A stretch of 10,511 nt of DNA, taken from Lichtheimia corymbifera B2541. Taxonomy: Eukaryota; Mucoromycota; Mucoromycetes; Mucorales; Lichtheimiaceae. A model generated the notes under the pieces. It had not been told where the DNA came from and made no database searches. It was given only the letters and a program-made list of their open reading frames with translations. The position numbers and the translations under genes were made by a program. Positions 1 to 7,539 of the stretch are shown piece by piece. The stretch lies in contig JNEU01000910.1 in the NCBI GenBank assembly GCA_000697475.1, positions 1 to 10,511 on the forward strand. Direction: 5' to 3'. Within the stretch, counting starts at the first letter, position 1, and each line of letters begins with the position of its first letter.

Positions 1-111
1 AACACGGGTGGCCATGCTCCTCCCACAACCCATCGTCATCGACCCATCAACTCAACGCAGGCCTCTAGAGCCCTGGCCGCGTTCCAAGAAGCTTTTCCAG
101 CAACTGGCTAG
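1..111 (+). CDS. Possible C-terminal end of a gene entering from the left (unrecognised)
   Basis: Frame 1 is open from the window edge to a TAG at 109-111, giving about 36 residues ending ALAAFQEAFPATG. A canonical AATAAA lies 125 bp downstream (236-241) with a T/GT-rich stretch after it, which suits the 3' end of a plus-strand transcript. The first 140 bp are also more GC-rich than what follows. Against this, frame 2 is open further (to 346) and also reads plausibly, though its stop lies beyond the poly(A) signal. No domain is recognisable, so the frame is not settled. Confidence 0.22.
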   Translation, partial: NTGGHAPPTTHRHRPINSTQASRALAAFQEAFPATG

Positions 112-138
112 TGCAGAGCGACGCAGCGGCCACTTGAT

Positions 139-211
139 ACAGGCTGGGAGTCGAACCCAAAGAGATAATGATGCACCAGTTGCACTGCCTGACCAAAAAA
201 GAAGCCTATAC
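139..211 (-). ncRNA. Degenerate tRNA-like / B-box element
   Basis: The minus strand carries a perfect RNA polymerase III B-box consensus (GGTTCGACTCC, plus-strand 147-157) in a complete T-arm: stem TTGGG/CCCAG around the TTCGACT loop. The following CCTGTAT can pair with GTATAGG at 211-205 with two G-U wobbles, closing a 7-bp acceptor-like stem around a tRNA-sized span. Between them is an A-box-like GTGCAACTGG, but no acceptable anticodon arm with T33 can be drawn. It looks like a tRNA pseudogene or the head of a tRNA-derived SINE rather than a working tRNA. No obvious T-run terminator follows. Confidence 0.3.
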
Positions 212-235
212 AATTCATTGTTAGCACACATATAC

Positions 236-241
236 AATAAA
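236..241 (+). terminator. Candidate poly(A) signal AATAAA
   Basis: An exact AATAAA hexamer is followed by a T-rich, GT-containing stretch (about 245-270). It could define the 3' end of a transcript coming from the left edge. The assignment is inferred from position only. Confidence 0.3.
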
Positions 242-557
242 CGCCTTTTTCATTGTTTGTCTCATTGCACTTGCCTTTTCCATATACACAAAGACCCTTT
301 GTTGTTAGTTACTGGAAACTGGAAAACCGTGGTGTGGTGTTGGTGAGCCGAAACAAAACGCCAAATGAGCCAATGTCTTGAAACCAAAGTTGCCCGCTAC
401 ACAAGCAAACACGTCAATGGAACCAGATCGGCTGCAACATTGGGCTTTGAATGTACCTGTTGACGCCAAGCATAGAGTGGGAGTAGCAATGAACAAGAGA
501 CAGCAACGATATCCCCATGGCAACCACGCTCATTTCTCAGCACTTGGACACGCTTGA

Positions 558-1186
558 CAATGCCTGTTCAGAACTACATTAGTACCTCACAACCAACAAC
601 AGCACTCTTTTATAATACATTACCTCGATCGGGATGTCGTGAATTGGGGATAAAAGCAGAGGAGGGATAAAAAGGAAAAGAAGCGTTGTCTCAAGTCGTG
701 GAGCTGCCGTCCCCCTGCTATTACACTGAGGCCACTCAAATACTCCCCACACACACCAACCATCCTCATCCTCATGATAGGCAATAATAGATACACGTAA
801 ATAAAATGAATGATCCTCACGTATCGCAAAAGGGTGTGTGTCATTTTACACTTTACCATGATAATGATGATCCAACAACAGCCGAAGCATTCTTTTTCCT
901 AGCATGCTCGATGTTTTCCTTAATAAAAAAGAAAGTCCTTCACTTTGCATACATGAGCTACCAATCACGCTCCCATCAATAAGGAGATCACTCGTACTAA
1001 TACTTAAAGATTGTACAATCAAACATGGTACGGTTAATATTTCAGAAACGGTCAGCGCATCGAAAAGCATCTTGTAATGCTAAAAGCCTTTCATAATTGG
1101 CGTCAATGGTCGTTGTCGGCTGCTGTCAGCTAGAATAAAATCATCCTGGGGCGACCTTCTTGCGAGACATGAATACGCCTCACGCT
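558..1186. other. Non-coding stretch, nothing recognised
   Basis: Only short unconvincing frames occur here. The stretch holds AT-rich patches such as TATAATAC near 611 and AATAAAATGAATG near 799, and no recognisable RNA gene or repeat was found by eye. Confidence 0.4.
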
Positions 1187-1441
1187 TCACCCACTTTCAA
1201 ACAAGATACTTTCGGACGCAGTGATCATTTTTGGCTTATTGACCATATCATGGTCAACTTGAAAAAAGTGTCATATGGGCTATCAATAGGCGGACATTAC
1301 TATGCATGCTGTACGACAAGTGATCATTGTTCATTGTTAAATAGCTTGACCCTGATAGTACAAAAGATGCAGAGGGACTCGTGTAATAAAACCAATAGGG
1401 GCAAGGTTTGAAGGGTTCTTATTGGTGGAGAGTGCATGATA
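1187..1441 (+). repeat. Isolated diverged copy of the window's dispersed repeat family
   Basis: The core at about 1300-1400 (GACAAGTGATCATTGTTCA, then a CCTGATAG..AAGATGC stretch) aligns with 3955-4035 of the array at roughly 75% by eye. The part at 1196-1235 aligns with the array monomer starting ACTTTCACACAACATCC. It ends at TGCATGATA (1433-1441), like other copies. A plus-strand frame of 83 codons crosses it but has no other support. Boundaries are approximate. Confidence 0.6.
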
Positions 1442-1828
1442 GACAATCCCTAAATAGTAAGGTCTGCCTATGATGGTGTGGTTAACAAGCATAAATGATC
1501 AGTGCATCCAAGACTATGAGCGGTAATGGTATTGTTTGACTCTAGGGTTCGTCTTATATACGGCTATACATACAAGGTGGATCATGCTGATAGGGCCGTT
1601 GTCATAGGTAAGCATTATGATGTATGTACTTGTGCCACAGAGCTCATCATCTTTCTTAGCCGTAATATTTTTTAAGCTTACAATAGATCAAGCTTCCGTA
1701 ACAAGCAGTGTTGTTGGGTACCATCACTATGGGTTTATTAACATTGAAAATACAAGCATCTATTCAAACATGTATACAATCAGTTATCGGCACTACCCAT
1801 CGTCTAATCAGCATATGAACAATGAAGC
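1442..1828. other. Intergenic stretch without recognised features
   Basis: This is AT-rich sequence with short open frames on both strands and no motif I can name. It may contain further decayed repeat sequence, since its composition resembles the flanking copies, but I could not align it convincingly. Confidence 0.35.
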
Positions 1829-1869
1829 TTTAATGAATGTAATATGACAGAAGGAACAAGAGCGTCTCG

Positions 1870-2425
1870 TTACAATGATGTGGGTATAATCCAATCTCCC
1901 CTTCCGGCCTTCAAATTTTTATCTTTCCTTTCCTTCCGTATGCCAACCAGTGGATCACAAAGAATCAGCAGGTGTCGTTGTGTCATTGTATTCTTGGTTG
2001 CTGCCATCATAGCATCTTCATCCAAATTTGTAAAAGTAGCTGTTGCATGCATTGACTTGAATGTTGCAGTATCATCCATGGTGATAAATCCTCTCTTGTC
2101 AAAGATATAAACCCTCGTTTCCATGCCATCCAATTCATCCAATCCATCATCATCCTCAGTCGTATCCACGTGTTACTGCTGACGACGAGCCAAGTAGCCA
2201 AAGCAACATTCCAGGATTCCACATTACTGCACTGGATTGCATCCATCCATTCATCCATAACCGTTGCGAGTCCAATAAGAAAGAGCCTCTGTGATCGCTG
2301 CTGATATGCCTCCTTTTCCATCCGAGTGTTGGTTTCTCTCCTTCTTGGCCATTTTCAGTGCAGCTCAACAAGGCGAAGAGTGCTTGTATTGCGGGACACT
2401 TGATAGCTGATATGGGACCATCCAT
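1870..2425 (-). CDS. Candidate two-exon gene, unrecognised product of about 160 aa
   Basis: Proposed exon 1 runs 2425-2228 (66 codons from an ATG) and exon 2 runs 2154-1870 (94 codons plus TAA). The 73-nt intron at 2227-2155 has a GTAATG donor, a TAAC branch-like site within CAGTAAC and a CTGAG acceptor. It joins the two frames in phase 0, and its length is close to the 63-70 nt introns of the clear genes in this window. Exon 2 is the more protein-like part, with an acidic start (DDDGLDELDG), a mixed hydrophobic/charged middle and a basic stretch near the end (RKERKDKN). An ATTAAA lies about 40 nt past the stop (1834-1829). No family was recognised. Exon 1 is weak because the other two frames are also open there, including one from an ATG at 2321. 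It may be a decayed gene or chance. Confidence 0.28.
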
Positions 2426-2963
2426 TAGAAGTCGTATGCATCATTGCAAGTTGCCACACGTAAATAAAGCTGCTTTTATACAATGGCTATCAGTTGTCCA
2501 CATGAAGAGGCCGCAAGTAACTTTAGACTATGGAGACCTTGCTAATGGCAGCTGCTGTTACAGGATGGTTATGGCAGAGGAGCGTGTTGTAGTAGTAGAG
2601 TGACAAGATTGTGAACGCTGCTTGAGACAATAAAGTCATTGCTAATAGTAGCTGCTGGAATGAATGCTGTTTCGTTTGGTTGTGGCATTGAAGTGTGCAA
2701 GACAGTGTGTGCTTTCAAAAAAAGGCGTGTGTTGAAGTGGGGTGCACACGCCATGCACTGGCCATTCAGTCCAAGACAATCGGATCAAGCCAGTCGTAGC
2801 ATTGACATGGTGGGATGAACCAGCACAATCGTTCGCAGGTTATAGTTGTAGTTGAATGGGGCAACAGTTGAGAATGGGAGAAAGAGACAAGAGGGTTGGG
2901 TGTGGAAGAGGTGGAAATTAAATCTGTCAGGCAGTCAGACATATCCATATACACCGATATCAA
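2426..2963. other. Intergenic stretch without recognised genes
   Basis: Short frames of 60-82 codons exist on both strands, with no start context, splice pattern or family likeness to prefer any of them. TGCATGATAC at 2964-2973 marks the right edge, just before the repeat array. Confidence 0.35.
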
Positions 2964-2986
2964 TGCATGATACATATTGGGATTGC

Positions 2987-3180
2987 CTGTCTCGAACTTC
3001 AAACTTTCACACAATATGCTCTAGGACATTCTGATCAACTTTGTCTTAATAAAGAACCCACACTTCATTTGAAAATTTCGAAAGGGAGAGCATAATGTGG
3101 GGTTTACTATGATGGGCGAAAATTGGGAAAGCGCCGGATTTATGAAGTCAATTAGTATGTAGTTTCTTGCGATTCCCCAT
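2987..3180 (+). repeat. Array monomer A (diverged)
   Basis: The sequence starting TCGAACTTCAAACTTTCACA, followed by TGATCAACTTTGTCTTAATAAAG and a CACTTCATTTGAAAA stretch, aligns with the later monomers at 3180, 3336 and 3822. The tail from about 3090 is unique. Read antisense it gives NEVWVLY, a stop, then DKVDQN and, after a UGA, KFEVRDRQS. This matches the protein-like theme of the other monomers. Boundaries are approximate. Confidence 0.6.
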
Positions 3181-3189
3181 CTCGCACTT

Positions 3190-3850
3190 GAAACTTGGTC
3201 AGAAGGTACTCTCGCACATGCTGATCAACTTCATTCATTTAAAAACCGCATGGTTCATTATGTACATTTTGAATGCCGGCCAGCCCAAATATAGGAGAAA
3301 GTAGGGTCGGCGCTCCTGTTCCCCGAGATTGACCACCTCGAACCTGAAACTTTCACACAACATCCTTTCGACCACGCCGAGCAATTTCGTTCCCATAAAG
3401 TCCCCAGAGTTCATTATGAAAACATTGAATGTAGGAGAGACGACGAAGGGATGATAACATAAATAGGGTGTACGGCCGTGCGCGCCGATATTGCTGGTGG
3501 GGACGTCGAAACTTGGTCAGGAGGTGCTCTCGCACATGCTGATCAACTTCATTCATTTAAAAACCGCATGGTTCATTATGTACATTTTGAATGCCGGCCA
3601 GCCCAAATATAGGAGAAAGTAGGGTCGGCGCTCCTGTTCCCCGAGATTGACCACCTCGAACCTGAAACTTTCACACAACATCCTTTCGACCACGCCGAGC
3701 AATTTCGTTCCCATAAAGTCCCCAGAGTTCATTATGAAAACATTGAATGTAGGAGAGACGACGAAGGGATGATAACATAAATAGGGTGTACGGCCGTGCG
3801 CGCCGATATTGCTGGTGGGGACGTCGAAACTTGGTCAGGAGGTGCTCTCG
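3190..3850 (+). repeat. Tandem duplication, 318-bp higher-order unit, two copies plus start of a third
   Basis: Positions 3210-3532 are identical, base by base, to the sequence 318 bp downstream (3528-3850). Each 318-bp unit holds two diverged monomers of about 156 and 162 bp: one containing CTGATCAACTTCATTCATTT, the other containing CGAGCAATTTCGTTCCCATA. A third unit starts at about 3817 but departs from the pattern at 3851. Exact identity between neighbours of a family that is otherwise strongly diverged means recent duplication or gene conversion, or possibly an assembly artefact. Confidence 0.9.
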
Positions 3851-4050
3851 GTCATGCTGATCAATATCGTTCTCATAAAGCCTCTACACATCATTATGGA
3901 GATTTAAAGAAACAGGCACCTTTATGTTTTTACATATGCTGTAAGCGTGATGCTATATGACAAGTGGTGTTTGTTCATTGTGAAGTAGGTTGGCCCTGAT
4001 AGAGCGGAAGATGCGCAGGGGCGTGCTTGTGTAACACAGTTCATTTGCAT
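3808..4050 (+). repeat. Array unit E (direct orientation), left arm of foldback
   Basis: It begins in the conserved GCTGGTGGGGAC segment, passes through the GAAACTTGGTCAGGAGG monomer core and continues into ACAGGCACCTTTATG and GACAAGTGGTGTTTGTTCA. It ends near TGCATGATAC (4046-4055). The same order of segments recurs inverted at 4053-4264 and direct at 4296-4587, which defines a unit of roughly 210-290 bp. Confidence 0.65.
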
Positions 4051-4127
4051 GATACTTCACAATGAACAAAGACCACTTGTCATATAGCATCATGCTTACA
4101 GCATATGTAAAACATAAAGGTGCCTGT
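3912..4127. repeat. Large inverted repeat (foldback), arms of 75-76 bp
   Basis: The left arm (3912-3987, starting ACAGGCACCTTTATG and ending GTGAAGTA) is the reverse complement of 4053-4127. Two substitutions and one single-base indel in a T-run separate them. The spacer is 65 bp (3988-4052). Weaker similarity extends the arms outward by a further 80-100 bp on each side, because they belong to oppositely oriented copies of the array unit. A single strand could fold into a long hairpin. Confidence 0.85.
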
Positions 4128-4264
4128 ATCTCTAAACTTTACAATGAAACGTGGGGTCTTCAATCGAACAAAGTTGCTCGTCGGGGTGAAGCGCACCTTG
4201 GGTGCAAGTTTCACGATCGTCGTGGCCATTCTCAGATTCACCCAATGTCACCACCAGCCAAAGT
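4053..4264 (-). repeat. Array unit E' (inverted copy)
   Basis: In reverse complement it begins ACTTTGGCTGGTGG, then gives GATCGTGAAACTTG, the GAGCAACTTTGTTCG core, AAGACCCCACGTTTC, ACAGGCACC and GACAAGTGGTCTTTG. This is the same segment order as the direct copies on either side. A 133-codon plus-strand frame (4062-4463) is the antisense of this copy running on into the next one. I treat it as a by-product of the inversion, not a gene. Confidence 0.65.
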
Positions 4265-4316
4265 GAACCTGGGTCGACCTCTTGAATTTTTTTCGACTTT
4301 GGCTGGTGGCGACATT
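4244..4316. repeat. 21-bp inverted repeat at the junction of two opposed units
   Basis: AATGTCACCACCAGCCAAAGT (4244-4264) is the reverse complement of 4296-4316 with one mismatch and a 31-bp spacer. These are the head ends of the inverted unit E' and the direct unit E''. Confidence 0.85.
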
Positions 4317-4587
4317 GCGAAATCAGGGATTGGCGAGCTTGATCGTGAAACTTGGACAGTATATGCTTTCGCCCTCGCTGAGCAACTCTGTTCTATTAAA
4401 GACCCCACGCTTAATCGTAAAGTTTTGAGATATGACCATCTTTATGTGTTGCCTATTGTGTAATCGTGATGCTATATGAAAGGTGATCTTTGCTCATTGT
4501 CACGTAGTAGACTCTAATAGAGCCAAAGATGCAGATGCACCTCTTTGTGTAACCGAGGCAAGAAGTAAGGTCTTCAATGCATGATAC
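4296..4587 (+). repeat. Array unit E'' (direct orientation)
   Basis: It starts at ACTTTGGCTGGTGG, follows the unit's segment order (GATCGTGAAACTTGG, GAGCAACTCTGTTCT, AAGACCCCACGCTTA, GTGATGCTATATGA, GATCTTTGCTCATTGT, AAGATGCAGATGCAC) and ends at TGCATGATAC (4578-4587). It is more diverged than the 318-bp tandem copies. Confidence 0.65.
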
Positions 4588-4990
4588 ACCTATACACTAT
4601 GTAGCTGCGGTTGATAAATTGCCACTTCCACTCATTCCCAACTGCTACTCAATCCACTGCATATGAATGATTCTCCTACTCCAGAAACTTATTTCCATGA
4701 TTTCAATTGTCTTGATCCGAGCTGAATTGACTGAGCTACGCTCAAACGAAGAGCTCATTCATTAGTCGTATCTATCTCTTTTTCTTTGAACGAGATCAAT
4801 CTGATCAGGACAACTGAATCATGGAAGGTGTCTATCAGTTGTCTATCCATGGAGTGTTGGTAGTAGATGTTTGCAGAGCCTTGAGGACAGGTCAAGATGA
4901 CGGTGGTTAAACCCAGCTGATTTTATTTGTATGCTGCCTTCCTCTTCTTTTGCCTTCCCAACTGCCTTCCTTCTCTTTTCCTTTTGTGCG
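4588..4990. other. Spacer between repeat array and minisatellite, nothing recognised
   Basis: No frame or structural element stands out. The stretch becomes pyrimidine-rich towards its right end, where the minisatellite begins. Confidence 0.35.
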
Positions 4991-5400
4991 TTTCATTTCA
5001 CGCTTCTTGTTTCCTCTCTTCGCCTGATTGGATTGACTACAGCTGGTATCGTCCCCGCCAAGTCGTCCTTTCATTTCACTCTTCTTGTTTTCTCTTTTCG
5101 TCTGATTGGAATGGCTATAGCCGGTGCCGTCCCCGCCAAGTCGTCCTTTCATTTCACGCTTCTTTTGGTTTCTCTTTCGTCTGATTGGAATGGCTATAGC
5201 CGGTGCCGTCCCCGCCAAGTCATCCTTTCATTTCACTCTTCTTGTTTTCTCTTTTCGTCTGATTGGAATGGCTATAGCCGGTGCCGTCCCCGCCAAGTCA
5301 TCCTTTCATTTCACGCTTCTTTTGGTTTCTCTTTCGTCTGATTGGAATGGCTATAGCCGGTGCCGTCCCCGCCAAGTCATCCTTTCATTTCACGCTTCTT
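4991..5400 (+). repeat. Minisatellite, five 78/79-bp units plus a partial sixth
   Basis: Units start at TTTCATTTCA, at 4991, 5069, 5147, 5226, 5304 and 5383, so the spacings are 78, 78, 79, 78 and 79. Each contains TCTGATTGGAATGGCTATAG and CCGTCCCCGCCAAGTC. Two subtypes alternate, one with CACTCTTCTTGTTTTC and one with CACGCTTCTTTTGGTTTC, giving a 157-bp higher-order repeat. The first unit is the most diverged and the later ones are nearly identical. Long open frames cross it on both strands, with a 26-residue basic period on the minus strand, but the 79-bp units break any single frame. Coding is therefore unlikely. Confidence 0.93.
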
Positions 5401-6113
5401 CCTCTTTTTTTTTTTGCATGTTTATCGAACGATCCTTTACCTTCCTTAGCGGTGTATGACATATCAGGTATGTTAATGTATCCACATATGCTTCTAATGC
5501 GCTTTTCTTCTTGATGGAATGGATTAGCTCAAAGCCAGGGATCGCTCAGAGAGGGAATAGAGCTCGGTTGTGAAGGTATATAAGTTAGGCCAGAGAGGCG
5601 TGTATGCATGATACTGATTATTACTCTTTAGATACGAATCCCAAGACACGTTCCCCCATATTGATCGCTCGCCGATTTCCGCCATATATCACCACCCAGA
5701 TTAACGAGTGTAGAACCCACAATTCATCTTTATCACTCCTTGTATGGATTATATCGATTAAAGGGAACTTGGACTATGTAGATTGTGCTTTAATGTGCTG
5801 AAGGATGTATTATGTTGATATACAATACAAAGTGATGCTCCTATCGTTTTTTTTCTAATGATGAATGGGGACTATGATAGTAGGCGACAACGTCTCTGGT
5901 TTATATGTGCATGGTGGGCGTGGGTATTTCTTCTGTGACCACAAAGAATGATAAAATGTTTGTTGGGGATGGTGATGAGCTGATAGATCGATGTAGGGCG
6001 CCCTCACAAAGAGTCTTGGTATGCTGTTTGTCGTTGCACGAATCAGAATTTGAGATAAAGAAGATGGCAATAATAGGATCCATCCTCAAACAATGATATC
6101 GATCCGGCTACCA
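5401..6113. other. AT-rich intergenic stretch, only weak frames
   Basis: An 11-bp T-run follows the minisatellite at about 5405, and an isolated TGCATGATAC sits at 5605-5614. Short frames occur on both strands, the best on the minus strand at about 5901-6089. It has no recognisable domain and no convincing splice connection. Confidence 0.35.
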
Positions 6114-7200
6114 TCAGGAATCATATGCTGTGCTCCAATGAAATAATACGTTGGGCAAGGATTTGTAGGTGTTCATTTCAAAAAGACAAGTTAAAAGTCG
6201 TTCGCAAAGATAGTGTGCACGCGCAAATGATCCGAGCCACCGTAACCTCTCATGAGGTTGATATATTGGCATCCCTGATATCATCCACTGTACCCTTGAT
6301 TTCCGAACATCCCACCTCAATGCTCCTTGTTACATGCACGGTATTTATATTCCTTCTTGCAATGTCTGTAATAGCTGTTGTTGTATTTCGGTGCTGGGGG
6401 GTCGCTGGGAATTCTTGCCCGCTCATCATCATCAAAGAGACTTATTGCAGAAAGGATGCTTGGATAAGATTGTGGTATATAAGGTTTTAATGTTCATATA
6501 TGGTGCTTGGCAGATGCAAACGACATGAAAAAATGTGATATGTGAATAGGGGTGAAAATGCTGATATGTACAAAGTGGTATTGTTATCGATGCTTTTTAG
6601 AAGGTGTGGATGAAGATGATGACGCAGATGAGGATGATGGCGTGGTGGATGACGAGTGTGTGGGTATGAAACATGGAGGAAGCATGGTCGAGCGTTTGGC
6701 AGTTGCTATGGTCAAAGGCATAGGAGCCTGGCGATATTGCTTGATGGTGGCATCCATGATTGCTTGGCCATGAGTAGCAAGTTGAAGAAGAGGTAGTCCT
6801 CTGATACCGTCGGGTATGGCAACTCCCTTACACGTCGCAGTCGGGTTTTATAGCCTATGGGTACATCCATATCAAGCATGCTGATCACGGTTTGAAGATC
6901 AACAACACCGTCATACTTTTTCTTGAGATCCAGAAGCAGAGGTTATATTACTATGGTATGGCACTTGTCAATCTCTATTCAAGGCGCCGGTTTGTTCAGT
7001 ACCTTCTTTTTCGTGCGGATCGTTGGTCGCTATGGCAAAGGAAGAAGCGTCGTATAGCAACGTGCATTAGAAAGCGGAACAACTTTTTGTCAAGCATGTG
7101 TAACAGTGACGCGCAGTGCAATGCAAATTCCTGACGCGATCCGTGTTATGCATTTGCGATGAGACGCCAGCCAGTATCCTCCAACCAATGACTGACATTT
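6114..7200 (-). pseudogene. Broken, protein-like minus-strand frames (unrecognised)
   Basis: Several minus-strand segments read like protein but lie in different frames and are cut by stops. One at 6320-6114 contains SFARAHYLCERLLTCLFEMN. One at about 6830-6590 contains AIPDGIRGLPLLQLATHGQ and ends in a Ser-rich, then basic tail (PSKKHR, stop). One at about 6920-6730 contains DVPIGYKTRLRRVREL, faintly like the last helix of a SAM domain. One at about 7060-6970 contains LYDASSFAIATNDP. I could not connect them with introns of the size used by the neighbouring genes, so a decayed gene, or an intact gene with unusual introns, are both possible. The GAT/GAC-rich plus strand at 6608-6650 is the complement of the Ser-rich segment. 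Confidence 0.25.
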
Positions 7201-7310
7201 ATTCGGCAATAAGGATCATATATGAAGTGCCGATGACAAGAAGGCTTGGATTGAGTCAAATGGCACGATCAAGTAGTCCGTTTAAGCGGGTACAGCTAGC
7301 TACATACTAG

Positions 7311-7539
7311 TCTATAGTACTGCGATAACCAACTTGATGATGATAATGATAAAATATTCTCATACAATAAATAAAAAGATGAGCGAGTATGTAAAATCAT
7401 GTTGGAAAGGGACACGTTTTATGTTTGACATTCATGTGTTGGAACGGGCCACATTTTCTTTGTGTTTGACTTGCGCGGCACATAGCGTTGTTACTTTCCC
7501 GCTTGTCCACGCACTTTTTTATTTACTTTCTTCTTCTTC
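7311..7539 (+). promoter_or_regulatory. Upstream region of the acyltransferase gene
   Basis: These 229 bp precede the start codon. They contain an AT-rich patch (7346-7380, with AATAAATAAAAAG) and a pyrimidine-rich leader (about 7516-7539, ending TTCTTCTTC) directly before the ATG. A similar pyrimidine tract precedes the next gene. No specific factor site is claimed. Confidence 0.4.

Noticed and set aside
8..346. 112-codon plus-strand frame at the left edge as a full gene
   Set aside because: It runs through the AATAAA at 236 and the antisense tRNA-like element, and its second half is low-quality sequence. At most, part of another frame here is a gene's 3' end.
3240..3660. TCGAACC sequences in the array as tRNA T-arms
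   Set aside because: No matching stems or A-box at the right distance. The motif belongs to the monomer sequence CACCTCGAACCTGAAAC.
4062..4463. 133-codon plus-strand frame in the repeat array
   Set aside because: It is the antisense of inverted unit E' fused to the sense strand of unit E'' across the 21-bp inverted junction. It has no independent support and looks like a by-product of the rearrangement.
3190..4590. CRISPR-like array
   Set aside because: Repeats are long, diverged and partly inverted, with no regular short direct repeats and unique spacers. The window is eukaryotic.
4907..5341. Long frames on both strands through the minisatellite (basic 26-residue repeats on the minus strand)
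   Set aside because: They come from repetition of a 78-bp unit lacking stops. The 79-bp units shift the frame and no start or splice context supports translation.
6552..6773. Acidic plus-strand frame (DEDDDADEDD type)
   Set aside because: The Asp-rich run is the complement of a Ser-codon repeat on the minus strand. There is no recognisable domain.
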